Shown here one piece after another: positions 1-10,646 of a stretch of 64,000 nt of DNA. Under the pieces are notes generated by a model. It was not told the origin of the DNA and ran no database searches. It saw only the letters and a list, made by a program, of their open reading frames with translations. The stretch comes from an uncultured Alphaproteobacteria bacterium (GTDB lineage Bacteria > Pseudomonadota > Alphaproteobacteria > Rhodobacterales > Rhodobacteraceae). Position 1 is the stretch's first letter, and each line of letters starts with the position of its first letter. The DNA lies in NCBI GenBank assembly GCA_902530595.1, contig CACAAX010000001.1, positions 40,377-104,376 of the forward strand, given 5' to 3'. The translations under genes and the position numbers were made by a program.

Positions 1-2017
1 GAGGATAGAAACGTTCTTCAGTCTCTTGATCTATAATTGCGGAATGCCTCTGGGAAAAAGTACCTCTTTTCGAATCTTGGCCAGACAGCCTAACCGAAAA
101 CCCCTCATTTAACAAAGAGCCAAATGCAAGCGCTTCAGCCGTTGCCCAGTCAATACCTCTTCCTTTGTTTAAGGTATCCTTTTTATTTTCTATCATTCTG
201 GACACTGTTTTGTGTATATTGAAATTATTTGGGACGGTTGTTAGTACCTTCGATATTTTTTTAAACACATCCTTCTTTATGGAGGTTTTTCCCCTTTCGT
301 AGTTGTCCGGTCGCTTAGTAAGCCCTGACCACCTTCCATCAAGCCAGTCAGCCTTATTCGGTTTGTAGTTTTTTCCTGCTTCAAACTCGTCATTTAAAAA
401 GCTTTGAAAATTTGATTTTAACTTGTTCAACTCACCATCTCTTAGTATTCCTTCTGCCTCCAGCTTTCTGGCGTATAATTCAAGAGCGGTCGGATGGGTT
501 TTAATTTTTTTGTACATGATAGGTTGGGTAAACATAGGCTCATCACCTTCATTATGCCCAAAACGTCGGTAGCAAAAAATATCAATCACAACGTCTTTCT
601 TAAATTTTTGTCTGAACTCTGTGGCCACTTTCGCAGCGTGAACTACCGCTTCCGGATCATCGCCATTAACATGGAAAATTGGTGCTTCCACCATCAGCGC
701 AATATCTGTTGGGTATGGTGATGACCTTGAATAGAGAGGTGCGGTCGTGAAACCAATTTGATTATTGACGACGATATGGATAGTGCCGCCTGTGCGATGT
801 CCTTTCAGACCGGAAAGACCAAAGCATTCAGCAACGATACCTTGGCCTGCAAAAGCTGCATCCCCATGAAGCAAAACAGGTAGAACCTTTTCTCTTTCTT
901 TATCGTCGAGCTGCTCTTGCTTTGCCCTTACTTTTCCTAATACGACGGGATTAACAGCCTCTAAGTGAGAAGGATTGGCCGTTAGAGATAAATGCACTTT
1001 GTTACCATCGAACTCTCGGTCAGACGAAGCACCCAAATGATATTTTACATCACCGGAGCCATCAACATCTTCGGGTTTATAGCTCCCACCTTGGAACTCG
1101 TTAAAAATCGCTTTAAAAGGCTTGCTCATCACATTAGCTAGTATTGATAATCTTCCTCTGTGAGGCATACCTATAACAATCTCCTTAACTCCTAAATTTC
1201 CGCCTCTCTTTATTATTTGCTCCATAGCAGGAATTAGGGATTCTCCCCCATCCAATCCAAACCTTTTTGTTCCTGTATATTTAACGTGAAGAAATTTTTC
1301 AAACCCTTCAGCTTCTATTAGCTTGTTTAATATAGCTTTTCGTCCCTCTTCTGTGAATTGTATTTCTTTACCCAGTCCTTCAATACGTTCCTTCAGCCAA
1401 GCTGACTGTTCCGGGTTTGAAATATGCATATACTGAAGGGCAAAGGTTCCACAATAGGTTCTTTCAAGTAGAGACATAATCTCACTCATTGAAGCAACTT
1501 CCAATCCCAATACATTATCAATATATATCTCTCTCTCCATATCTTCTTCAGAAAAACCATAGTTTTTCGGATCCAGTTCCGGATGATATGGAAGGCTATT
1601 GATTTCAAGTGGGTCAAGCTTTGCTTTTAAATGGCCTCTTATTCTGAAAGCTCTAATAATCATAAGAGCTCTTAAACTATCTATCACTTTTTCTTTCAAG
1701 TTATCTGTACTTTTGAAGAAATCAGATTTTTCCGAATATGCTAAAATTTTTTCTTCTAATGCTTCTGTAGATTGTGAACTCCAAAAGCTATTATCTTGTA
1801 TACCAAAATCTTGCTTTTGATCTACAGGCCAATCACTTCTGGACCATGATGCTTTCTCAGCTGAAGTATCGCTTGTTTTAAAAAAAGATGACCATGATTG
1901 ATCTACCGATTTAGGGTCTTTAAGATACATATTTTGTAGATACTCAAGATACCTAGAGTTTCCTCCATTAAGGATGTCTTCCGCTTTTTTAGAGTTTTTA
2001 GAGTCCATTTTATTCAT
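1..2017 (-). CDS. sucA: 2-oxoglutarate dehydrogenase E1 component (partial, C-terminus beyond window)
   Basis: Thiamine-diphosphate-dependent E1 subunit of the 2-oxoglutarate dehydrogenase complex, which decarboxylates 2-oxoglutarate in the TCA cycle. I translated the minus strand from the ATG at 2017 and found an open frame to the window edge, about 672 codons; the family is usually 930-1000 residues, so the C-terminal third is missing. Visible family features include the N-terminal E2-binding-like segment beginning MNKMDSKNSKKAEDILNGGN, the KYTGTKRFGLDGGE region near the middle, and FSQRHSAIIDQETEERFYPL at the cut end. It is downstream of sucD on the same strand after a 66-base spacer, so it is probably the fourth gene of an mdh-sucC-sucD-sucA operon. 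I see no internal stop. The product call is very secure. Confidence 0.96.
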   Translation of the reverse strand, partial: MNKMDSKNSKKAEDILNGGNSRYLEYLQNMYLKDPKSVDQSWSSFFKTSDTSAEKASWSRSDWPVDQKQDFGIQDNSFWSSQSTEALEEKILAYSEKSDFFKSTDNLKEKVIDSLRALMIIRAFRIRGHLKAKLDPLEINSLPYHPELDPKNYGFSEEDMEREIYIDNVLGLEVASMSEIMSLLERTYCGTFALQYMHISNPEQSAWLKERIEGLGKEIQFTEEGRKAILNKLIEAEGFEKFLHVKYTGTKRFGLDGGESLIPAMEQIIKRGGNLGVKEIVIGMPHRGRLSILANVMSKPFKAIFNEFQGGSYKPEDVDGSGDVKYHLGASSDREFDGNKVHLSLTANPSHLEAVNPVVLGKVRAKQEQLDDKEREKVLPVLLHGDAAFAGQGIVAECFGLSGLKGHRTGGTIHIVVNNQIGFTTAPLYSRSSPYPTDIALMVEAPIFHVNGDDPEAVVHAAKVATEFRQKFKKDVVIDIFCYRRFGHNEGDEPMFTQPIMYKKIKTHPTALELYARKLEAEGILRDGELNKLKSNFQSFLNDEFEAGKNYKPNKADWLDGRWSGLTKRPDNYERGKTSIKKDVFKKISKVLTTVPNNFNIHKTVSRMIENKKDTLNKGRGIDWATAEALAFGSLLNEGFSVRLSGQDSKRGTFSQRHSAIIDQETEERFYP

Positions 2018-2083
2018 GGTTATTTACTACATAATTCATTCATCAATATTACAGTACTTACCGGCATTTTCTAGTATGTTTGG

Positions 2084-2971
2084 CTAATTTTTTTGAATTG
2101 CTGCTTGTACGGCTTCTCCTAAAGTGGCTGGACTATCTGAAACAATAACCCCAGCTTTTTTCATTGCTTCCATTTTATCTTCAGCGGCACCCATACCTCC
2201 CGCTACTATAGCTCCAGCATGCCCCATTCTTCTTCCCTTGGGAGCTGTTCTTCCAGCAATGAAACCCGCAATCGGTTTTGATCTTCCCTTTTTGCGCTCC
2301 TTTATTAAAAATTCGCAAGTTTCTTCCTCAGCGCTGCCACCGATCTCTCCTATCATTATAATAGATTGTGTTTCATCATCGCTTAAAAACTTATCAATTA
2401 CATCGATGAATTCTGTTCCTTTAATAGGGTCACCTCCTATACCAATACAAGAAGATTGACCTAATCCAATTTTTGTTGTTTGATCAACAGCCTCATAAGT
2501 TAGTGTTCCAGATCGCGAGACAACACCTACAGTTCCTTTTTTATGAATATGCCCTGGCATTATCCCAATCTTGCATTGCCCCGGTGTTATTACGCCTGGA
2601 CAATTTGGCCCTATTAAAATTGATTTTGATCGTGATAAAACTGCCTTTACTCTCATCATGTCTAAAATAGGTATGCCTTCTGTGATGCAAACTATTAAAT
2701 CGATTTCGGCATCAACCGCCTCTAATATTGCATCAGCGGCGAAGGGTGGTGGTACATAGATTGCGCTTGCGTTGGCCCCTGTAGCTATCTTCGCTTCCTC
2801 CACAGAATTGAACATGGGAAGGTGTAGGTGAGTTCCTCCACCTTTTCCAGGGGTAACTCCCCCTACCATTTTTGTTCCATACTTTATAGCCTGTTCTGTA
2901 TGGAAGGAACCTTGGCTTCCTGTAAGACCTTGGCAAATAACTTTAGTATCTGAATTTATATAAATACTCAT
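2084..2971 (-). CDS. sucD: Succinate-CoA ligase, alpha subunit
   Basis: Alpha subunit of succinyl-CoA synthetase, which makes ATP or GTP from succinyl-CoA in the TCA cycle and binds CoA. The 295-residue length is normal for the family. The N-terminal CoA-binding Rossmann domain shows the [19 protein letters not shown] motif, and the phosphorylated histidine sits in [10 protein letters not shown] at about residue 251. The start ATG is preceded by the end of sucC only 7 bases away, so the two subunits are translated together. sucA follows downstream. Nothing is unusual. Confidence 0.97.
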   Translation of the reverse strand: MSIYINSDTKVICQGLTGSQGSFHTEQAIKYGTKMVGGVTPGKGGGTHLHLPMFNSVEEAKIATGANASAIYVPPPFAADAILEAVDAEIDLIVCITEGIPILDMMRVKAVLSRSKSILIGPNCPGVITPGQCKIGIMPGHIHKKGTVGVVSRSGTLTYEAVDQTTKIGLGQSSCIGIGGDPIKGTEFIDVIDKFLSDDETQSIIMIGEIGGSAEEETCEFLIKERKKGRSKPIAGFIAGRTAPKGRRMGHAGAIVAGGMGAAEDKMEAMKKAGVIVSDSPATLGEAVQAAIQKN

Positions 2972-2978
2972 ATTTAGC

Positions 2979-4181
2979 TCACTTTATCTGCGCAACTATT
3001 CTAGCCGCGGCATCATTTAAATTGTCCGCAGTGATTACGTTTAAGCCACTTTGCTCTATAATCTTTTTTCCTTCATCGACATTTGTTCCTTCAAGCCTTA
3101 CTACCAGTGGAACTTTTAATCCTACTTCTTTAGTAGCTTGAACCACTCCTTCAGCAATCACATCGCAACGCATTATTCCACCAAAGATGTTAACTAATAT
3201 TCCTTTTACATTTTTATCCGATGTGATTATTTTAAATGCTTCTGTAACCTTTTCCTTTGTCGCTCCCCCACCGACATCCAGAAAGTTCGCTGGCTCGGAA
3301 CCATTCAGTTTAATTATATCCATAGTTGCCATAGCTAATCCGGCACCATTTACCATGCAACCAATCTCTCCATCTAACGATATATAATTGAGATCATATT
3401 TTGATGCTTCTAACTCTTTTGGATCTTCTTCAGTAATGTCCCTTAAAGTTTCTAAATCCTTGTTTTTGAAAAGAGCATTGCCGTCAAAGCTCATCTTGCA
3501 ATCGAGACAAATTAAGGAATTATCTTTGGTCATTATTAAAGGATTAATTTCAATCATATCGCAATTTTTCTCGATAAAAAGATTGTAGAGGTTTCGTGTC
3601 ATTTTAACGCATTGCTTAAAAGCAGCATCCTTTAAGTCCAAAGCAAATGCTATTTTTCTCCCATGGTGGTCAGAAAACCCTTCGGCGGGATCAACAATAA
3701 TTGTCACAATATCAGTTGGATTTTCCTTGGCTACCTTTTCAATATCCATGCCGCCTTTTCTAGAGCATACAAACGACACAGAACTGGAAGACCGATCAAC
3801 CAAAAGCGCCAGGTAAAATTCTTTAACTATACTACATCCTAGTTCGACGTAGACTTTGTTAACAGTTTTACCACCATCCCCAGTTTGTTTTGTAACTAGC
3901 GTTTTACCCAACATTTTATGCGCTTGCTCAAGGGCATCATTAGCATTTTTAGAAATTCTAACACCCCCACCATCACCGGCATCTTTTTCTTTAAATTTAC
4001 CCTTTCCGCGCCCTCCTGCATGGATCTGTGCTTTTACCGCAAATAAAGGTTCTTCACCTGCTTGTTCGGAAAGTGTTTTGAGAGAAGATAAATTACTCTG
4101 TAAATCTAAGACTATTCCAGGCTGAACTGGAATATCGAATTGACTAAGCAATGATTTTCCCTGAAATTCGTGTATATTCAT
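2979..4181 (-). CDS. sucC: Succinate-CoA ligase (ADP-forming), beta subunit
   Basis: Beta subunit of succinyl-CoA synthetase; it carries the nucleotide- and succinate-binding ATP-grasp domain. It is 400 residues, as expected (about 390-400). Recognisable features are the N-terminal [12 protein letters not shown], the glycine-rich [11 protein letters not shown] nucleotide loop, the ligand-binding [13 protein letters not shown] segment and [11 protein letters not shown] near the C-terminus. It lies between mdh (20 bases upstream) and sucD (7 bases downstream) on the same strand, the classical alphaproteobacterial mdh-sucC-sucD order. Confidence 0.97.
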   Translation of the reverse strand: MNIHEFQGKSLLSQFDIPVQPGIVLDLQSNLSSLKTLSEQAGEEPLFAVKAQIHAGGRGKGKFKEKDAGDGGGVRISKNANDALEQAHKMLGKTLVTKQTGDGGKTVNKVYVELGCSIVKEFYLALLVDRSSSSVSFVCSRKGGMDIEKVAKENPTDIVTIIVDPAEGFSDHHGRKIAFALDLKDAAFKQCVKMTRNLYNLFIEKNCDMIEINPLIMTKDNSLICLDCKMSFDGNALFKNKDLETLRDITEEDPKELEASKYDLNYISLDGEIGCMVNGAGLAMATMDIIKLNGSEPANFLDVGGGATKEKVTEAFKIITSDKNVKGILVNIFGGIMRCDVIAEGVVQATKEVGLKVPLVVRLEGTNVDEGKKIIEQSGLNVITADNLNDAAARIVAQIK

Positions 4182-4201
4182 TTGCCCCCCTTCTTTACAA
4201 T

Positions 4202-5200
<999 letters not shown>

Positions 5201-5229
5201 TTATCTTTGATCTAATGGAAAATAAATTC

Positions 5230-5258
5230 GAAATATTTGTAGATAAAGCTTAAGTCAA
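5230..5258 (-). promoter_or_regulatory. Candidate promoter for mdh-sucCD-sucA
   Basis: On the minus strand a -35-like TTGACT (5253-5258) is followed after exactly 17 bases by a weaker -10-like TATTTC (5230-5235), upstream of the mdh start. The -35 matches consensus well and the -10 poorly. It lies in the 176-base AT-rich spacer between the divergent mdh and malyl-CoA lyase genes. Read by eye only. Confidence 0.35.
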
Positions 5259-5346
5259 AAAGTAAAATAATTTTTTATGAATTTCAAACTTATTTATTGA
5301 AATATTAGATTATATATTATTGAGATATTCGTGAGGACCTAGAGTT

Positions 5347-6222
5347 ATGTCAGAATTTTATCCACATCGATCCGCCTTGTATATGCCGGGCTCAAACGAG
5401 AGAGCGCTTGAAAAGGCGAAGTCTTTATCGGCAGACCTTTTTATATTCGATATGGAGGATGCTGTTTCGCCTGAAAAAAAGGAGCAAGCGAGGAATTTGA
5501 TTTTACGTGTATTATCGAAAGAAAAAGCCGATTACAGGGGAAAAAAGATTCTCACCAGAATAAATTCAATGGATACAGTCTGGGCGAATATGGACCTGGA
5601 GTGTCTTCAAAAAAGTGGGACCGATGGTATTCTATTCCCAAAAGTTTCGGAGGTTTCTGATATGTTGTTGATTCAGAAAAGGCTCGGAGAGCTGAATTTT
5701 AAAAAGCCTCCTGAGATTTGGATAATGGCTGAAACCCCAAAATGCGTGTTGAACTTGGGTAAGATTTTGGAAGAATTTTCTAACATCGGTGGGATAGTTG
5801 TAGGAACTAATGACCTTGCAAAAGAGCTCGTTCTTCCTAAACAAACTGGTCGAGCAGGGCTGTTGTATGCTCTTGGCTCAATTATATTAACAGCGAAGGC
5901 ATACAACGTTATTACGTTGGATGGAGTATTTAATGGGATATCAGATGAAGACGGTTTATGCTCTGAGGCTAAAGAAGGCAAAAACATGGGGTATGATGGT
6001 AAAACTCTTATTCATCCTAACCAGATAGACATAACAAACATTATATTTTCTCCTACTGAAAAAGAAATTGATATGGCAAATAAAATAATCGAGGCCTATG
6101 AAAAAGCTAAAGAAGAAAAAAGTGGTGTAACAACTGTTGACGGTGTTCTAGTTGAAGAATTACACGTAAAGCAGTCCCTTGCATTAATAAGTAAAATGAA
6201 AATGATCCAGAGTATGAGTTGA
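5347..6222 (+). CDS. L-malyl-CoA/beta-methylmalyl-CoA lyase (HpcH/HpaI, CitE-like)
   Basis: A 291-residue CitE-superfamily aldolase that probably cleaves beta-methylmalyl-CoA to glyoxylate plus propionyl-CoA, and malyl-CoA to glyoxylate plus acetyl-CoA. It starts with HRSALYMPGSNERALEKA; the metal-binding and CoA-binding part shows FDMEDAVSPEKKEQAR; the C-terminal KTLIHPNQID is typical of the family. The stop overlaps the start of a MaoC-type mesaconyl-CoA hydratase. Ethylmalonyl-CoA mutase and crotonyl-CoA carboxylase/reductase are 4-8 kb away. This context favours the ethylmalonyl-CoA pathway lyase (mcl1-like) over citrate lyase beta, whose alpha and gamma partners are absent here. The malyl-CoA thioesterase paralogue (mcl2) is a less likely alternative that sequence reading cannot fully exclude. 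Confidence 0.88.
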   Translation: MSEFYPHRSALYMPGSNERALEKAKSLSADLFIFDMEDAVSPEKKEQARNLILRVLSKEKADYRGKKILTRINSMDTVWANMDLECLQKSGTDGILFPKVSEVSDMLLIQKRLGELNFKKPPEIWIMAETPKCVLNLGKILEEFSNIGGIVVGTNDLAKELVLPKQTGRAGLLYALGSIILTAKAYNVITLDGVFNGISDEDGLCSEAKEGKNMGYDGKTLIHPNQIDITNIIFSPTEKEIDMANKIIEAYEKAKEEKSGVTTVDGVLVEELHVKQSLALISKMKMIQSMS

Positions 6223-7271
6223 ATTTGAGCGATTTTGATACTAACTTAGGCCGTTTTTTTGAAGATTATGCTGTGGGCGATATTATTGCGCACGCTACTC
6301 CCAGGACACTGACAGAAGCAGACGCGTCTCTTTATATTTCGATATACCCGACGAGGTTTGCTATTCAATCCTCAGCAGAATTTGCTAAAAATTGCGGATT
6401 AAAAGATCGTCCTCTGGATGATTTAATCGTTTTTCATACTGTCTTTGGTAAAACAGTACCAGATATATCAATTAATGCAGTGGCTAATCTTGGTTATGCA
6501 GAGGGTAAATTTGCTAAAACGGTTTTTGCTGGAGAAACATTATCAGTTAAATCCGAGATCATCGGTCTTAAGCAAAACTCAAACCGAAAAACAGGAATTG
6601 TCTATGTGAAGACAAAAGGACAAAATTCAACTGGAGAAACCATTTTAGAATACAAAAGATGGGTGATGGTAAAGAAGAGATTTGTTGGTGTCGAAGACAC
6701 TCCCTCGAATATACCCCATCTGAAGACTTCATTAGATGGAAGCGAGCTAAATGTTCCTGAGCAGCTTGATTTTACAAAATATGATTCAAATGCAGCAGGA
6801 TCAAAAAAAAGCTTTATTGATTATCAAGTAGGTGAACTGATTGATCACATTGATGGGAACACCATATGTGAAGCGGATCATCTTTTCGCAACCCGATTAT
6901 GGCAAAATAATTCTAAAGTGCATTTTGATATCAATGCTCGTGAGGATAAAAAGAGACTAATTTATGGAGGCCACATAATATCTTTGGTTAGAGCATTAAG
7001 TTTTAACGGCCTAGAAAACGCGCAATTGATCGTGGGTATTAACGGTGGTACCCATGCTAATCCAGCATTTGCTGAGGATACCATATATTGCTGGTCAGAA
7101 GTTTTGGAAAAGGTCGATCTTAATGTTCGCAACATAGCAGCTCTAAGACTAAGAAGTGTGGGTACAAAAGAAAAAAACCATAGTATGAAAGTAAAGAGTG
7201 ATGATGGGAGATATTTACCAACTACAGTTTTAGATTTTGATTACTGGGTATTAGTTCCTAGAGAACTGTAA
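6219..7271 (+). CDS. mch: Mesaconyl-CoA hydratase (beta-methylmalyl-CoA dehydratase, double MaoC/hotdog)
   Basis: Hydrates mesaconyl-C1-CoA to beta-methylmalyl-CoA, the substrate of the lyase encoded just upstream. At 350 residues it is the double-hotdog size of this enzyme. The first half has GRFFEDYAVGDIIAHATPRT, and the second half a repeat-like YQVGELIDHIDGNTICEADH with HFDINARE and the IYGGHIISL segment typical of MaoC-fold hydratases. The start is a TTG whose bases overlap the lyase stop, so the two genes are translationally coupled; no in-frame ATG is available nearby. sdhC follows after 72 bases. Confidence 0.88.
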   Translation: MNLSDFDTNLGRFFEDYAVGDIIAHATPRTLTEADASLYISIYPTRFAIQSSAEFAKNCGLKDRPLDDLIVFHTVFGKTVPDISINAVANLGYAEGKFAKTVFAGETLSVKSEIIGLKQNSNRKTGIVYVKTKGQNSTGETILEYKRWVMVKKRFVGVEDTPSNIPHLKTSLDGSELNVPEQLDFTKYDSNAAGSKKSFIDYQVGELIDHIDGNTICEADHLFATRLWQNNSKVHFDINAREDKKRLIYGGHIISLVRALSFNGLENAQLIVGINGGTHANPAFAEDTIYCWSEVLEKVDLNVRNIAALRLRSVGTKEKNHSMKVKSDDGRYLPTTVLDFDYWVLVPREL

Positions 7272-7284
7272 CTGGGTACCCCAC

Positions 7285-7312
7285 TTGCACAAAAATTTTT
7301 TAGATATATATT
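7285..7312 (+). promoter_or_regulatory. Candidate promoter for sdhCDAB
   Basis: In the 72-base spacer upstream of sdhC, TTGCAC (7285-7290) is followed after 16 bases by TATATT (7307-7312), a good -10. The -35 is only half consensus. The predicted transcript would begin about 25 bases before the sdhC ATG. By-eye call; read-through from the mcl-mch pair is also possible. Confidence 0.35.
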
Positions 7313-7343
7313 AAAGCCAATCGGTAGCTAGGATTTTAAAACC

Positions 7344-7718
7344 ATGGACAATAGACCTCTATCTCCTCACTTGACGGTGTACAAACCACAGATAACGTCT
7401 GTGTTATCAATCTTCCATCGTATTACTGGTGCTGGTCTAACAGCGTCAACGGTACTCGTCGTATTCTGGCTGGCATCTTTAGCTATGGGTGAATTTACAT
7501 TCAAAAGTTTTAACATTTTTTTAAATAACCCATTGATTATATCAGTTCTAGTTTGCTCACTTTGGGCGCTTTGGTATCATTTTTGTACAGGACTACGCCA
7601 TCTATATTGGGATATGGGTTATGGGTACAGCTTAAAGTCTGTTACAATCAGCGGATGGGTAGCAGTGGCTTGCTCATTTCTCCTTACATTTCTAACTCTT
7701 TTATTTTTCGTCAGTTAA
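7344..7718 (+). CDS. sdhC: Succinate dehydrogenase, cytochrome b556 subunit
   Basis: Membrane anchor subunit of respiratory complex II, binding haem b and quinone. It is 124 residues with three hydrophobic helices. The N-terminus RPLSPHLTVYKPQ and the FHRITG motif are diagnostic for the SdhC family. The conserved histidines His79 and His86 in WYHFCTGLRHLYWD include the probable haem ligand. First gene of sdhC-sdhD-sdhA-sdhB; the stop directly abuts the sdhD ATG. Confidence 0.95.
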   Translation: MDNRPLSPHLTVYKPQITSVLSIFHRITGAGLTASTVLVVFWLASLAMGEFTFKSFNIFLNNPLIISVLVCSLWALWYHFCTGLRHLYWDMGYGYSLKSVTISGWVAVACSFLLTFLTLLFFVS

Positions 7719-8048
7719 ATGACAGACGGGATTAAACATTGGAAATATTCGAGGATTAGTTCCATTGTACTAGTCCCGCTTACAATCTGGTTTGTTACAT
7801 TTTTCAGTAAAAATTTTGGAATGCCATTCGAACAAGTTGCTAGTTCATTATCTACACCCTTAAATTCTTTACTGATGTTGACATTTATTACAGCGACAAT
7901 TTTTCATCTGCAACAGGGTTTACAAGTTATTATTGAAGACTATGTTTATAAGAGACTGTGGATTAATTTAAATATAATATTCTGTAGCTTACTCTTTATT
8001 GTGAGCTTAATTAGTCTTGGAAAATTGGTATTAGTAGGTGTTTTATGA
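7719..8048 (+). CDS. sdhD: Succinate dehydrogenase, hydrophobic membrane anchor subunit
   Basis: Second membrane anchor of complex II, 109 residues, three transmembrane helices. [14 protein letters not shown] holds His63 (probable haem b ligand) and the Asp74-Tyr75 pair used in quinone reduction. Its start follows the sdhC stop without a gap and its end overlaps the sdhA ATG by four bases, so translational coupling is likely. Confidence 0.94.
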   Translation: MTDGIKHWKYSRISSIVLVPLTIWFVTFFSKNFGMPFEQVASSLSTPLNSLLMLTFITATIFHLQQGLQVIIEDYVYKRLWINLNIIFCSLLFIVSLISLGKLVLVGVL

Positions 8049-9853
8049 ATTCATATGAAATCACAGACCACGTCTATGACGTAGTAGTGGTAGGAGCTGG
8101 CGGTGCCGGGTTGAGAGCAACTCTTGGGATGGCTGAGCAAGGCCTAAAAACCGCCTGTGTAACTAAGCTATTTCCGACCAGAAGTCACACAGTGGCTGCC
8201 CAAGGGGGAATTGCCGCATCGTTATCAAATATGGGACCAGATCATTGGCATTGGCATATGTATGATACGGTAAAAGGGTCAGATTGGCTAGGAGACAGTG
8301 ATGCAATGGAATATCTCGCAAAGGAGGCGCCAAAAGCTGTTTATGAGCTAGAACATTATGGAGTGCCATTTTCTAGAACGGAGGAAGGCAAGATTTATCA
8401 AAGGCCCTTTGGTGGACACACTACAGAATTTGGTGAAGGACCTCCTGTGCAACGAACTTGTGCCGCAGCTGATCGTACCGGTCACGCAATTCTACACACT
8501 CTTTACGGCCAATCATTAAAAAACAATGCCGAGTTTTTCATAGAGTTCTTTGCAATCGATTTAATAATGACAGAAGATGGTGTTTGTCAGGGTATCATAG
8601 CGTGGAAATTGGATGATGGAACTCTACACAGGTTTAATGCGAAGATGGTGGTTTTAGCAACTGGGGGATATGGTAGAGCATATTTTTCTGCGACATCCGC
8701 GCATTCCTGCACTGGTGACGGGAATGGAATGGTTGCGAGACAAGGATTACCTCTTCAAGACATGGAATTTGTACAATTTCACCCTACTGGGATTTATGGG
8801 GCTGGATGTCTCATTACCGAGGGTGCTAGAGGTGAAGGAGGATATCTTACTAACTCTGATGGCGAAAGATTTATGGAGAGATATGCTCCAACCTACAAGG
8901 ACCTTGCTAGCAGGGACGTTGTATCTAGATGTATGACAATGGAAATAAGAGATGGTCGCGGAGTTGGATCAGAGAAAGACCACATCTTCTTGCATCTTAA
9001 TCATCTTCCACCTGAAACATTAGCTGAAAGGCTCCCAGGCATATCGGAAAGTGCCAGAGTTTTTGCAGGGGTCGATGTAAACAAGGATCCTATACCAGTT
9101 TTACCAACTGTGCATTACAATATGGGTGGTATCCCGACAAACTATTGGGGCGAGGTAATAAGTCCTGATGAAAAAGATCAAAACAAAATATTGCCGGGAC
9201 TAATGGCTGTTGGTGAAGCGGGATGCGCTTCAGTCCATGGAGCTAATCGCTTAGGATCAAATAGCTTAATAGACCTAGTTGTTTTTGGAAGAGCAGCCGC
9301 GATCAAGGCAGCTAAAGTCGTAGATAAGAAAGAAAGCAATAGGCCCTTAAATAAGAACTCTGTTGATCAAGCAATTGGCAGGTTAGATCGACTTAGATTT
9401 TCCAAGGGTACAACTCCTACGGCTGAGTTAAGATTGAAAATGCAAAAAACGATGCAGTCTGACGCTGCGGTTTTCAGGTCAGACAAGACTTTATCAGACG
9501 GTTGTGAAAAAATGGGTGATATAGCCGCCGGCATAGACTACGTAAATGTTACCGATAAATCAATGATATGGAACACTGATTTAATGGAGACATTGGAACT
9601 TACGAATTTAATGCCAAATGCTTTGGCAACAATTGTTTCCGCTGAGGCTCGTAAAGAAAGTAGAGGAGCTCATGCACAGGAAGACCATCCTGATAGGGAT
9701 GATGAAAATTGGCGAGTACACTCACTAGCCAAGATATCGGAAAATGGTTTTGTGAGTCTTAGCTACAGGGATGTAATTACTAAACCTCTAAGTGACATAA
9801 AGGATGGCGGAATAGATACAGCAAAGATCAAACCTAAAGCAAGGGTTTATTAA
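8045..9853 (+). CDS. sdhA: Succinate dehydrogenase flavoprotein subunit
   Basis: Catalytic subunit of complex II, oxidising succinate to fumarate with covalently bound FAD. At 602 residues it has normal length. The dinucleotide-binding GAGGAG is at residues 17-22; His48 in [10 protein letters not shown] is the covalent flavin attachment site; [20 protein letters not shown] and the [14 protein letters not shown] segment are characteristic. Third gene of the sdh operon, with only three bases before sdhB. Confidence 0.98.
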   Translation: MNSYEITDHVYDVVVVGAGGAGLRATLGMAEQGLKTACVTKLFPTRSHTVAAQGGIAASLSNMGPDHWHWHMYDTVKGSDWLGDSDAMEYLAKEAPKAVYELEHYGVPFSRTEEGKIYQRPFGGHTTEFGEGPPVQRTCAAADRTGHAILHTLYGQSLKNNAEFFIEFFAIDLIMTEDGVCQGIIAWKLDDGTLHRFNAKMVVLATGGYGRAYFSATSAHSCTGDGNGMVARQGLPLQDMEFVQFHPTGIYGAGCLITEGARGEGGYLTNSDGERFMERYAPTYKDLASRDVVSRCMTMEIRDGRGVGSEKDHIFLHLNHLPPETLAERLPGISESARVFAGVDVNKDPIPVLPTVHYNMGGIPTNYWGEVISPDEKDQNKILPGLMAVGEAGCASVHGANRLGSNSLIDLVVFGRAAAIKAAKVVDKKESNRPLNKNSVDQAIGRLDRLRFSKGTTPTAELRLKMQKTMQSDAAVFRSDKTLSDGCEKMGDIAAGIDYVNVTDKSMIWNTDLMETLELTNLMPNALATIVSAEARKESRGAHAQEDHPDRDDENWRVHSLAKISENGFVSLSYRDVITKPLSDIKDGGIDTAKIKPKARVY

Positions 9854-9856
9854 AAA

Positions 9857-10633
9857 ATGGTGGAATTAAGATTACCAAAAAACTCTAGAGTAATGGAAGG
9901 TATTACATGGGAAAAGCCTTCGGACGCAGAAAATGTACAAGAAGTTAGAATATATCGATACAACCCAGAAGATAGCGAAAACCCTCGTTTAGATACCTTT
10001 TTTGTAGATCTTGATAAGTGCGGTCCAATGATATTGGACGCGCTGATAAAAATAAAAAACGAGATAGATCCAACATTAACTTTTAGGCGCTCTTGTAGAG
10101 AAGGTATATGTGGCTCTTGCTCAATGAATATTGGGGGGGTCAATACGCTTGCATGCCTTAAAGGAATGAAGGAATTTAAGGGACCAATTAACATTTACCC
10201 TTTACCTCATCTGCCAGTAATCAAAGATTTGGTTCCGGACTTAAATCAATTTTACAAGCAACATGCTAGTATAAAACCATGGTTGGAAACTTTTACAGAC
10301 GAACCGAATGAGGAATGGTTGCAATCTGAGGAAGATAGAAAAGAACTCGATGGACTCTATGAATGTGTAATGTGTGCTTGCTGTTCAACTTCTTGTCCAA
10401 GCTATTGGTGGAATGGAGATAAATATTTAGGCCCAGCTGCATTGTTGCATGCATATCGATGGATTATCGACAGCAGAGATCAGGATAGAAAAGCCAGGCT
10501 AGATGACCTAAACGACTCTTTTAAACTGTATAGGTGCCACACGATAATGAATTGTGCAAAGGCATGTCCGAAGGGCTTAAACCCTGCAAAAGTTATAGCA
10601 GAGATAAAAAAGTTACAGTTGCAGAACAACTAA
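9857..10633 (+). CDS. sdhB: Succinate dehydrogenase iron-sulfur subunit
   Basis: Electron-transfer subunit of complex II, 258 residues. The plant-type [2Fe-2S] ligands are Cys80, Cys85, Cys88 and Cys100 (CREGICGSC motif). The ferredoxin-like domain carries [13 protein letters not shown] and [17 protein letters not shown] for the [4Fe-4S] and [3Fe-4S] clusters. It ends the sdhCDAB operon and converges on the ethylmalonyl-CoA mutase gene with a 13-base gap. Confidence 0.98.
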   Translation: MVELRLPKNSRVMEGITWEKPSDAENVQEVRIYRYNPEDSENPRLDTFFVDLDKCGPMILDALIKIKNEIDPTLTFRRSCREGICGSCSMNIGGVNTLACLKGMKEFKGPINIYPLPHLPVIKDLVPDLNQFYKQHASIKPWLETFTDEPNEEWLQSEEDRKELDGLYECVMCACCSTSCPSYWWNGDKYLGPAALLHAYRWIIDSRDQDRKARLDDLNDSFKLYRCHTIMNCAKACPKGLNPAKVIAEIKKLQLQNN

Positions 10634-10646
10634 GATAGGTTGTAAA

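Noticed and set aside
7271-7284. GGGTACCC palindrome after mesaconyl-CoA hydratase as terminator
   Set aside because: The eight-base self-complementary sequence has no loop and no following T-run adjacent to the stem.
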